Made by a program: the position numbers and the translations under genes. Under the pieces are notes generated by a model. That model worked only from the letters and a program-made list of their open reading frames with translations, did not search any database and was not told where the DNA came from. Shown here in pieces: positions 1-6,919 of a stretch of 17,116 nucleotides of DNA. The stretch's first letter is position 1. The number at the start of each line of letters is the position of its first letter. This stretch comes from an uncultured Kangiella sp. (GTDB lineage Bacteria > Pseudomonadota > Gammaproteobacteria > Enterobacterales > DSM-103792), in contig CAMLNB010000062.1 in assembly GCA_946481205.1 (NCBI GenBank), forward strand, positions 1-17,116, read 5' to 3'.

Positions 1-74
1 GTAAATGGTGGCCGGGTACAGGCTTACGCTAGGATGTGTCATATCAACGACCGCTGACTGATGGATTGGCTGCG

Positions 75-1037
75 ATGGAGAACGGACTCGGTTTCGATTT
101 GAAGGCGCTGGAAGTGTTCGCCGCCATCGTCGAGGCTGGTGGCATGACCGCTGCAGGCCAGCGGCTCGGCATCACCCAGAGCTCGGTTTCGCAAACGCTG
201 GCGGCGTTGGAGCAGTCGCTGAAAGTGCAGCTGCTGGATCGCTCACTGCGGCCGCCGGTGCTGACGCCAATCGGTCGCGAGTTCTATGCCCGTGCGAGTT
301 TGTTGCTGGCGCAGGCGCAAGCCGTCAGCCGCGAGTTCCGACAGCCACAGGAAACGCCGCTGGCGCTGGTGCGGATTGCTCTGGTGGATTCGCTGGCGAC
401 TAGCATCGGCGCCGATCTGATCAATGCCGTGCGGTTTCGCGCGGCGCATTGGTCACTGATTACCGGACAATCGCATCGCCATGCTGAGCTGCTGCGCAAC
501 CGCGAAGCGGACATCATCATGTCCGACGACAAGCCGGCCGAGCAGCCGGACTGGTATCAGGTGCGATTGCTGCGCGAGCCGTTCGTCCTGGTGTTGCCGA
601 AACAATTCGGCGGGCCGATGAACAGTTTGAAGCAGTTGGTCGCGGCGCTGGATTTTGTTCGCTACAGCCAGGGCACGGTGATCGGTCAGCGCATTGAGCA
701 ACAGTTGCAGGCCTGGAATATTCGGCCGCCGCTGCGGCTGCAACTGGACAATTCCTACGCCATTTTCTCGCTGGTGCGCGCCGGTGTCGGCTTTGCCATC
801 ACGACGCCGCTGTGTCTGTTGCAAAGCGGTCTTGCTGGCAGCGATGTTCAATTCTTTCCGATCCCCGAAGGGGAGTTCTTCCGTGAGCTCACGCTGACGG
901 CCAGGCAGCAGGAGCTAGGCAGCTTGCCGCGTGATCTGGCCGAGGATGGCATCACGCTGCTGCGCCAGCGCATGTTGCCGGTGTTGCAGGAGCATATGCC
1001 TTGGGTGTTGCCGAGTTTGCGTCTGGGCGCGGCGTGA
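75..1037 (+). CDS. LysR-type transcriptional regulator
   Basis: DNA-binding activator or repressor of the LysR family, probably controlling the downstream amino-alcohol operon on the same strand. The N-terminus has the family's winged helix-turn-helix: LKALEVFAAIVEAGG, then AAGQRLGITQSSVSQTL, then TPIGREF. The rest is the usual two-lobed effector-binding domain, starting near LVRIALVDSL and including GVGFAITTPLC. I chose the ATG at 75 because it puts the HTH about 10 residues from the N-terminus, as is usual. An in-frame GTG at 36 would add 13 residues and has AGG only 2 bases away, so it is less likely but possible. The start at 75 has only a weak GGA at 63-65. Many LysR genes lie divergent from their targets; this one is co-directional, 372 bp upstream of the permease. 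Family certain; effector and target inferred. Confidence 0.92.
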   Translation: MENGLGFDLKALEVFAAIVEAGGMTAAGQRLGITQSSVSQTLAALEQSLKVQLLDRSLRPPVLTPIGREFYARASLLLAQAQAVSREFRQPQETPLALVRIALVDSLATSIGADLINAVRFRAAHWSLITGQSHRHAELLRNREADIIMSDDKPAEQPDWYQVRLLREPFVLVLPKQFGGPMNSLKQLVAALDFVRYSQGTVIGQRIEQQLQAWNIRPPLRLQLDNSYAIFSLVRAGVGFAITTPLCLLQSGLAGSDVQFFPIPEGEFFRELTLTARQQELGSLPRDLAEDGITLLRQRMLPVLQEHMPWVLPSLRLGAA

Positions 1038-1409
1038 GGTGTACAAGCGCAGAAGGCGATAGCTTCAGACAGACAGGGGCTTGGCTGCGCAAGTAACGGC
1101 TTCAGGCTGGTAACGCCAGATAAGTTCGGCTTATGCTGAAAATTAGCCACGCAAATACTGCTTGCCAGAAGCGAATGAGGCTTTTCATAGTCGGCTAGCG
1201 GCGCTGGGTGTGATGTTTTCCCCGTCAGGGTTACCCGACAGAAACCCCCGCAGTGCGATCGCGTTTTGTGGTCTGACCGATGGTGGTAGCGATGCAACAG
1301 CATCAATACCTCAACGGTCCGGCGTGATAACGAGAAGAAGCGATCCGATGCGTGGCGCCATGGCTTTTCGTTTTGCCACCGTCTGATCCCGATCAGAACG
1401 GAGGCCATC
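1038..1409. other. Intergenic region upstream of the amino-alcohol operon
   Basis: 372 bp with no credible gene on either strand. It should hold the end of the regulator transcript and the operon promoter. I could not identify a convincing sigma-70 -35/-10 pair. Visible structure: a near palindrome GGGTTACCC at 1228-1236 flanked by GTC and GAC, and a perfect 7-2-7 inverted repeat at 1382-1397 directly before the ribosome binding site. Confidence 0.7.
1382..1397. promoter_or_regulatory. Perfect inverted repeat before the permease RBS
   Basis: TCTGATC-CC-GATCAGA is a perfect 7-2-7 inverted repeat ending 2 bases before the GGAGG at 1400-1404. As DNA it could be an operator. As RNA it could fold into a 6-bp stem with a CCCG loop beside the ribosome binding site. 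Binding protein unknown. Confidence 0.45.
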
Positions 1410-2918
1410 ATGAGTGATTCCCCGCATACCAAACACGGTAGCGTCAGCTACCGGCAAAAAGATTCTTCCTATTTCGAGAAACGTGGCCTGCGCCGTTATG
1501 CCGGTGTTTGGTCGTTGTGGGCGCTGGGCGTTGGCGCGGTGATCTCGGGGCATTTCTCCGGTTGGAATCTGGGGCTTGGCGCCGGTGGTTTCGGCGGCAT
1601 GCTGATTGCCACCGTGCTGATCATGATCATGTATCTCGGCCTTTGCTTCAGCATCGCCGAAATGTCACCGGCGTTGCCGCACACAGGTGGCGCGTATTCA
1701 TTTGCTCGCACAGCAATGGGGCCATGGGGTGGTTTTGTCACCGGACTTGCCGAGAATATCGAGTTCGTGCTGACGCCGGCCGTGATCGTGTTTTTCATTG
1801 GTTCCTACCTCGGCAGCATCTTTGAAACCTCGGCATCGTTCCAGCCGATCTGGTGGATAGGCTGTTACGTGGTGTTTGTCGGTTTGAATCTGATAGCCGT
1901 CGAGCTGTCATTCCGGGTATCGCTGATTGTGACGCTGCTGGCGCTGGCCGTGTTGGCGCTGTACTGGGTTAGCGCTATTCCGTCGGCCGACTTCGCTTCT
2001 CAAGCGCTCAATATCGGTGTTGGCCCGGACGGCAAAGCGGTGATGTTGGACGGTGGCAATGGCAGCTGGTTGCCGTTTGGTATCGCGGGTGCGTTTGCCT
2101 GTCTGCCGTTTGCGGTCTGGCTGTTCCTGGCGATCGAACAATTGCCGTTGGCCGCGGAGGAGAGTGTCGACCCGAAACGCGATATGCCGAAAGGCCTGAT
2201 CCTCGGCATCTTCACACTGATTTTCTCGGCCTTCATGATCTTGTTCCTGAACACCAGCATTGCGCCCGGTGCGTTTGGTTTGGCAACGTCCGGTGAACCG
2301 CTGCTCGATGGTTTCCGCACGCTGTACGGTAGCGAGATCGCCAAGGTGCTGTCGCTGTTTGCCGTCATCGGTTTGATCGCGAGTTTTCACACCATCATCT
2401 TTGCTTACGGCCGACAAATTTATTCGCTGTCGCGCGCCGGTTATTTCCCGGAATTTCTGTCTGTCACCCACGGTAGTCGCAAGACGCCGCACGTGGCGCT
2501 GATCACCGGTGCGGTAATGGGCTTGGCCGTGCTGCTGACGACGTGGGCGGTGGCGGGCGAGGCGGGTGGCGCCTTCATCGGCGGCACCTTGTTGAACATG
2601 GCGGTATTCGGCGCGATGTTCTCCTACATGATGCAGGCGCTGTCCTTCATCCGACTGCGCAGCAAGTTTCCGCATATCGAACGACCTTATCGCAGTCCCT
2701 TGGGCGTGGTCGGAGCCGGTCTGACCTTTGTTATTGCTGCCGTCACGGTGTACTTCCAACTGCTCGATCCGATCTATCAGAAAGGCGTCTATGGCGCCGC
2801 CATCTGGTATGCGCTCGGCATCAGCTATTTTGCGCTGTTCGGCCGCCACCGCCTAGTGCTGTCGCCAGAGGAGAAATTTGCCCTGTCAGGCGGCAAGGCC
2901 GCTTACGAACACCATTGA
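1410..2918 (+). CDS. APC-family permease, ethanolamine-permease type
   Basis: Inner-membrane transporter of the amino acid-polyamine-organocation superfamily, 502 aa, with about 12 hydrophobic segments from residue 32 to 478. The stretch at 81-100 (SIAEMSPALPHTGGAYSFAR) is an APC hallmark. Residues 105-126 (GPWGGFVTGLAENIEFV onwards) and 215-242 (IEQLPLAAEESVDPKRDMP) resemble ethanolamine permeases (Eat type) more than general amino acid permeases. YGRQIYSLSRAGYFPEF (333-349) is another conserved loop. The start is fixed by GGAGG at 1400-1404, five bases before ATG 1410. It is the first gene of a five-gene co-directional cluster, followed 49 bp later by the glutamine-synthetase homologue, and probably imports the substrate. 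Family certain; ethanolamine versus another amino alcohol or amine is inferred. Confidence 0.9.
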   Translation: MSDSPHTKHGSVSYRQKDSSYFEKRGLRRYAGVWSLWALGVGAVISGHFSGWNLGLGAGGFGGMLIATVLIMIMYLGLCFSIAEMSPALPHTGGAYSFARTAMGPWGGFVTGLAENIEFVLTPAVIVFFIGSYLGSIFETSASFQPIWWIGCYVVFVGLNLIAVELSFRVSLIVTLLALAVLALYWVSAIPSADFASQALNIGVGPDGKAVMLDGGNGSWLPFGIAGAFACLPFAVWLFLAIEQLPLAAEESVDPKRDMPKGLILGIFTLIFSAFMILFLNTSIAPGAFGLATSGEPLLDGFRTLYGSEIAKVLSLFAVIGLIASFHTIIFAYGRQIYSLSRAGYFPEFLSVTHGSRKTPHVALITGAVMGLAVLLTTWAVAGEAGGAFIGGTLLNMAVFGAMFSYMMQALSFIRLRSKFPHIERPYRSPLGVVGAGLTFVIAAVTVYFQLLDPIYQKGVYGAAIWYALGISYFALFGRHRLVLSPEEKFALSGGKAAYEHH

Positions 2919-2930
2919 GCAGACGAGCAT

Positions 2931-2956
2931 GAGCAAGGTGTACTGACGCCTTGCTC
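2931..2956 (+). promoter_or_regulatory. Strong intra-operon hairpin between permease and synthetase genes
   Basis: GAGCAAGGTGT (2931-2941), loop ACTG (2942-2945), ACGCCTTGCTC (2946-2956). The RNA stem is 11 bp with a single G-U pair and a tetraloop. It fills half of the 49-bp gap and ends one base before the GGGAG ribosome binding site of the next gene (2958-2962). No T-run follows, so it is not a classical terminator. mRNA processing, stabilisation or translational control of the synthetase is possible. Confidence 0.6.
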
Positions 2957-2967
2957 TGGGAGCCAGC

Positions 2968-4335
2968 ATGCAAGCACGTGATGTCAAAACCAAAGCAGAT
3001 GCGATCAAGTTGGTAGAAGAGCGTGGTCTGAGCCATGTCAAAGTCGGTGTGGTCGACATGGATGGCATTCTGCGCGGCAAGTATCTGATCAAGGACAAAT
3101 TCGTTTCGGCGCTGGATCACGGCTTTGGTTTCTGTGACGTGGTGCTGGGCTGGGACAGCAATGATCAGCTGTATGACAACGTCAAGTTTACCGGTTGGCA
3201 TACCGCATACCCGGATGCGATGGTACGCATCCTGCCGCACACCTGCCGCGAGCTGCCGTTCGAGGACACGCTGTTCTTTCTCTGTGAATTCGATGGCAAT
3301 GCCGAAGCCATCTGCCCGCGCGCGCAGCTGCAGAAGGTATTGAAGAAAGCCGACGCGATGGGCTTCGACGCACTGGCGGCGCTGGAATACGAATTCTTTG
3401 TCTTTGATGAAACACCGCAGTCCATACGTGAGAAAGGTTATCGCAATCTGCAGCCGTGGACGCCGGGCTTCTTTGGCTATTCCGTACTGCGCAGTTCGGT
3501 CAATGCCGAGTTCTACCATGAGCTGATGGACGTTTTTCAGCAGATGGATATTCCGATTGAGGGGCTGCATACCGAAACCGGACCCGGCGTGTTGGAAGCG
3601 GCATTGCAGGTGGACAGTGCCGAGCGTGCTGGTGACAAAGCGGCGCTGTTCAAAACCTTTTGCAAGGTGCTGGCGCAGCGCAACGGCCTGATGGCGACCT
3701 TCATGGCGAAATGGTCGAATCAATATCCGGGCCAGAGCGGTCATATCCACGTCAGCCTACGTGACAAGAAGACCGGCAAATCAGCGTTCTATGAAGCAGG
3801 CGCAGAGCACAACCAAAGCCGTCTGGCGCGCCAGTTTCTTGCCGGCGTTCAACAGCTGTTGCCGGAGTGGTTGTCGCTGTATGCACAGACGGTGAACAGT
3901 TATTCGCGGTTGATTCCGGGCTTCTGGGCGCCAACCGATGCAACCTGGGGCATTGAGAACCGGACCACGGCTCTGCGCGTCATTCCCGGCTCGGACAAAT
4001 CCCAGCGTTTGGAAGTGCGGATCGGTTCCGCCGATGCCAATCCCTATATCGCACTGGCTGCCGCGCTCGGCGCCGGCTTGTACGGCATCGAACAAGCTTG
4101 GGAGCCGGAGCCTATCGTTAAAGGCAATGCCTATGCGATGCAGTTCCCGGAGAGTTTGCAGTTGCCGCGCACGCTATGGGAATCCGCTCAGCGCCTGAAA
4201 GCCTCGACGGCCGCACGGAAAACCTTCGGTGATGCGTTTGTTGAGCATTTCGGTGCTGTCAAGGAATGGGAAGAGCGTGAATTCCGTCGCCATATTACCG
4301 ATTGGGAGTTGGCGCGTTACTTCGAGATTATCTGA
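2968..4335 (+). CDS. Glutamine-synthetase-like gamma-glutamylamide synthetase (PuuA/GlnA4/IpuC type)
   Basis: ATP-dependent ligase of the glutamine synthetase fold, 455 aa, predicted to join the gamma-carboxyl of glutamate to an amine. Metal and substrate motifs are present: ALEYEFFVFD with E140 and E142, ETGPGVLEAAL with E203 and E210, SGHIHVSL with H259 and H261, ENRTTALRVIP near 330, and RLEVRIGSADANPY near 348-360. In true GlnA the ammonium-site flap reads GYEAP. Here it is GFWAP (318-322), so the catalytic Glu is replaced by W320, as expected for enzymes that use amines rather than ammonia. The start is supported by GGGAG at 2958-2962, 5 bases upstream. The gene lies between an ethanolamine-type permease and an aldehyde dehydrogenase and shares one base with the latter (TGATG). 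Gamma-glutamylethanolamide synthetase is the favoured role; gamma-glutamylation of another amine is the alternative. It is unlikely to be a housekeeping GlnA. Confidence 0.88.
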   Translation: MQARDVKTKADAIKLVEERGLSHVKVGVVDMDGILRGKYLIKDKFVSALDHGFGFCDVVLGWDSNDQLYDNVKFTGWHTAYPDAMVRILPHTCRELPFEDTLFFLCEFDGNAEAICPRAQLQKVLKKADAMGFDALAALEYEFFVFDETPQSIREKGYRNLQPWTPGFFGYSVLRSSVNAEFYHELMDVFQQMDIPIEGLHTETGPGVLEAALQVDSAERAGDKAALFKTFCKVLAQRNGLMATFMAKWSNQYPGQSGHIHVSLRDKKTGKSAFYEAGAEHNQSRLARQFLAGVQQLLPEWLSLYAQTVNSYSRLIPGFWAPTDATWGIENRTTALRVIPGSDKSQRLEVRIGSADANPYIALAAALGAGLYGIEQAWEPEPIVKGNAYAMQFPESLQLPRTLWESAQRLKASTAARKTFGDAFVEHFGAVKEWEEREFRRHITDWELARYFEII

Positions 4336-5726
4336 TGAGCGAACAACTGACAGTCAGTCCCATCGATGGCAGCGTTTGTGTCAGGCGCACGCTGGCCGCT
4401 GCTGCCGAGATCGACGCCGCGCTGAACCGTGCTGTTCAGGCCCAGCGTGATTGGCGCCAGCGTTCGGTGGCGGAGCGAGCCGCACTGTGCTCACGCGCGG
4501 TTGCGGCCTTCGTTGCCAACAAAGCCGAAATCGCCCGTGAAATCACGGTGCAGATTGGCCGACCGATCCGCTACACGCCGAATGAGGTCAACGGCTTCGA
4601 GGTGCGTGCCCGGCATATGATCAGCATTGCCGAGTCTGCACTGGCGCCGATACGGCCGGAACCGATTGCCGGATTCGAGCGCTACATCAAGCGCGAAGCT
4701 TTGGGGCTGGTATTTGTGGTGGCGCCTTGGAACTATCCCTTGCTGACTGCGGTGAACGCCATCGTGCCAGCGTTGATGGCAGGCAATGCAGTCCTGATAA
4801 AGCATTCGGCACAAACTCCGTTGTGCGCGGAGCGCATTGTTGAGGCATTTGATCAGGCCGGTGCGCCGCGAGGTCTGATACAGTTTTTACACCTGTCGCA
4901 TGACGACACTCAGCGGATCATTCGTGACAACCGAATCAATTTTGTTGCGTTTACCGGTTCGGTTGCGGGTGGTGTCGCGGTCGAGCAAGCAGCGGCGGGG
5001 CGCTTTATTGGTGTTGGTCTGGAGTTGGGCGGTTGTGACCCGGCCTATGTCCATGCCGATGCGGATCTGGAGCATGCTGTCGATACGCTCGTTGACGGCG
5101 CCATGTTCAATTCCGGTCAGTCATGCTGTGGCATTCAACGCATCTATGTCCATGAATCGCTTTATCAGCGCTTTGTCGAGCAAGCCGCTGCGCTTACCGC
5201 GCAGTATCAGCTGGGTGATCCGTTGCAGCCGGATACCACGCTCGGGCCGGTTGTGCGCAGCAAAGCGGCGGACGAGATCCGTCGAGTGATTGCCGACACG
5301 CGGGCAAAAGGTGGCAAGGCGCTGATTGATGAGCAGCGATTCGCTGCTGCGAAAGCGGGAACTGCCTACGTTGCGCCTCAGCTTTTCGCCGACGTGGATC
5401 ACGGCATGGGCTTGATGAAAGAAGAATGTTTCGGTCCGGTCGCTGGCATCATGAAAGTCCGTGATGAGCAGCAGGCGATTCAATACATGAACGACTCGGC
5501 CTACGGTCTGACGGCGTCGATCTTCACCCAGGATGTTCAGCTCGCGCAGCGATTGGGTGATGCGCTCGACACCGGCACTGTATTCATGAATCGCTGTGAT
5601 TATCTCGACCCGGCGCTGACCTGGACCGGCGTCAAACACAGCGGTCGCGGCGGTACCTTGTCGCAGCTGGGTTATGAGTACTTGACCCGGCCCAAATCGT
5701 TCCATCTGAAACTGCAAACCCGCTGA
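4335..5726 (+). CDS. NAD(P)-dependent aldehyde dehydrogenase
   Basis: Aldehyde dehydrogenase superfamily enzyme oxidising an aldehyde to the acid, 463 aa. Visible active-site elements: APWNYP with N133, FTGSVAGG cofactor loop, LELGGCDP with general base E230, and NSGQSCCG with catalytic C264 followed by a second cysteine, C265. LMKEECFGPV and the C-terminal YLTRPKSFHLK region are also family-typical. It is slightly shorter than many members, resembling short succinate-semialdehyde-dehydrogenase-like forms. The ATG at 4335 overlaps the stop of the preceding gene (TGATG) and has no clear ribosome binding site, so translational coupling is likely. An upstream TTG at 4302 is possible but lies inside the previous gene. 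In context it would oxidise the aldehyde made by the alcohol dehydrogenase that follows, possibly gamma-glutamyl-glycinaldehyde. Substrate inferred. Confidence 0.9.
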   Translation: MSEQLTVSPIDGSVCVRRTLAAAAEIDAALNRAVQAQRDWRQRSVAERAALCSRAVAAFVANKAEIAREITVQIGRPIRYTPNEVNGFEVRARHMISIAESALAPIRPEPIAGFERYIKREALGLVFVVAPWNYPLLTAVNAIVPALMAGNAVLIKHSAQTPLCAERIVEAFDQAGAPRGLIQFLHLSHDDTQRIIRDNRINFVAFTGSVAGGVAVEQAAAGRFIGVGLELGGCDPAYVHADADLEHAVDTLVDGAMFNSGQSCCGIQRIYVHESLYQRFVEQAAALTAQYQLGDPLQPDTTLGPVVRSKAADEIRRVIADTRAKGGKALIDEQRFAAAKAGTAYVAPQLFADVDHGMGLMKEECFGPVAGIMKVRDEQQAIQYMNDSAYGLTASIFTQDVQLAQRLGDALDTGTVFMNRCDYLDPALTWTGVKHSGRGGTLSQLGYEYLTRPKSFHLKLQTR

Positions 5727-5728
5727 GG
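5725..5728 (+). promoter_or_regulatory. Ribosome binding site overlapping the preceding stop
   Basis: GAGG overlaps the TGA stop of the aldehyde dehydrogenase (5724-5726) and sits 6 bases before ATG 5735. It supports that start and suggests coupled translation. Confidence 0.6.
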
Positions 5729-5734
5729 ATCATC

Positions 5735-6901
5735 ATGAGCCAAGCCGATTGGGTCAGCTGGAATTATCCGACTGCCATCAAAGTGGGAACCGGTCGTGTG
5801 CGCGAGCTGGCGCAGCATTGTCAGGCGATGGCAATCAAAGCTCCGCTGCTGGTGACCGATCCCGGTCTCGCGGCATTACCCGTGATCACGGAATGCCATC
5901 AGCAATTAAAGAGCGCTGGCTTGCGCGCCGAGGTATTCAGTCAGATCAAGGGCAATCCGACCGGACGCAATGTGGAAGACGGTGTCGCGGCATTCAAGGC
6001 TGGCAAGCACGATGGCGTGATCGCATTTGGCGGCGGCAGTGCATTGGATGCCGGTAAGGCCATTGCCTTGATGAGTGGCCAAACGCGGCCGCTCTGGGAT
6101 TTTGAAGATGTCGGCGACAATTGGACGCGAGTTAACGTCGCGGGAATGGCTCCGGTGATTGCCATTCCGACAACGGCTGGCACGGGTTCTGAAGTCGGGC
6201 GTGTTTCCGTGATCACCGATGAAACCGCACAGCTCAAGCGATTGATCTTTCACCCCAAAGTGATGCCGCCCTTGGTGATTCTGGATCCGGAAGTCACCGT
6301 CGGCTTGCCACCGAAACTGACCGCTGCGACCGGGCTCGATGCCTTGTCGCACAGCTTGGAAGCGTATTGCTCGCCGTTTTTCCATCCAGCAGCAGTGGGC
6401 ATTGCCATCGAAGGCATGCATCTGGTCAAGCAATGGTTGCCGACCGCGGTGCGCGACGGCCGCAACATCGAAGCACGCTTGCACATGCTGGTGGCGTCAA
6501 TGATGGGCGCCACGGCGTTTCAGCGCGGGTTGGGCGCGATGCACGCACTGGCACACCCGCTCGGTGCGGTGTACGACGCGCATCACGGCATGTTGAACGC
6601 AGTACTGATGCCTTATGTGTTGAAAGCCAACGAGCGTGTGATCAGCGAACGGATCACGGCGTTAGCGCGCTATCTGGATTTGCCCAATCCGTCGTTCACG
6701 GCCTTTCTCGATTACGTACTGCAGTTGCGGGAGGAGGTTGGCATTCCCCACACACTGACGGCACTCGGCATTGACGACAAGCAGGTGGCGCGCATCGGCA
6801 AGATGGCAACGGAAGATCCGTCCGCCGGCACCAACCCGATTCCGTTCACTGCAGACGAGTATGCCGAGTTGTGTCAGCATGCCGTGGTCGGCTTGCTTTG
6901 A
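5735..6901 (+). CDS. Iron-containing (group III) alcohol dehydrogenase
   Basis: NAD(P)-dependent, metal-dependent alcohol dehydrogenase of the iron-ADH family, 388 aa, the usual length. The nucleotide loop GGGSALDAGKA begins at residue 99 and PTTAGTGSEVGR follows. All four metal ligands are present with FucO-like spacing: D202 and H206 in GLDALSHSLEAY, H270 in AMHALAHPLG, and H284 in DAHHGML. It lies 8 bp after the aldehyde dehydrogenase, so the pair could carry out alcohol to aldehyde to acid. This is a plausible replacement for the FAD oxidase PuuB of the putrescine gamma-glutamylation route, suited to a substrate with a hydroxyl group rather than a second amine. The enzyme could alternatively work in the reductive direction. 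Family certain; substrate inferred. Confidence 0.92.
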   Translation: MSQADWVSWNYPTAIKVGTGRVRELAQHCQAMAIKAPLLVTDPGLAALPVITECHQQLKSAGLRAEVFSQIKGNPTGRNVEDGVAAFKAGKHDGVIAFGGGSALDAGKAIALMSGQTRPLWDFEDVGDNWTRVNVAGMAPVIAIPTTAGTGSEVGRVSVITDETAQLKRLIFHPKVMPPLVILDPEVTVGLPPKLTAATGLDALSHSLEAYCSPFFHPAAVGIAIEGMHLVKQWLPTAVRDGRNIEARLHMLVASMMGATAFQRGLGAMHALAHPLGAVYDAHHGMLNAVLMPYVLKANERVISERITALARYLDLPNPSFTAFLDYVLQLREEVGIPHTLTALGIDDKQVARIGKMATEDPSAGTNPIPFTADEYAELCQHAVVGLL

Positions 6902-6919
6902 GTCGCGGGCAACGCTGGC

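Noticed and set aside
1281..1296. GG-N10-GC pattern resembling a sigma-54 promoter upstream of the permease gene
   Set aside because: Only the TGG and TGC cores fit; the CAC part of the -24 element is missing. Such spacing occurs often by chance in GC-rich DNA.
1162..1386. Small plus-strand open frame in the intergenic region
   Set aside because: No clear ribosome binding site and no recognisable sequence; the region is better explained as regulatory DNA.
848..1432. Minus-strand open frame across the regulator end and the intergenic region
   Set aside because: No recognisable protein, overlaps the LysR gene, and has the composition of an antisense shadow.
1908..2849. 313-codon minus-strand open frame opposite the permease gene
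   Set aside because: Translation is rich in Arg, Gln and Asp as expected from the complement of a membrane-protein gene; no domain is visible.
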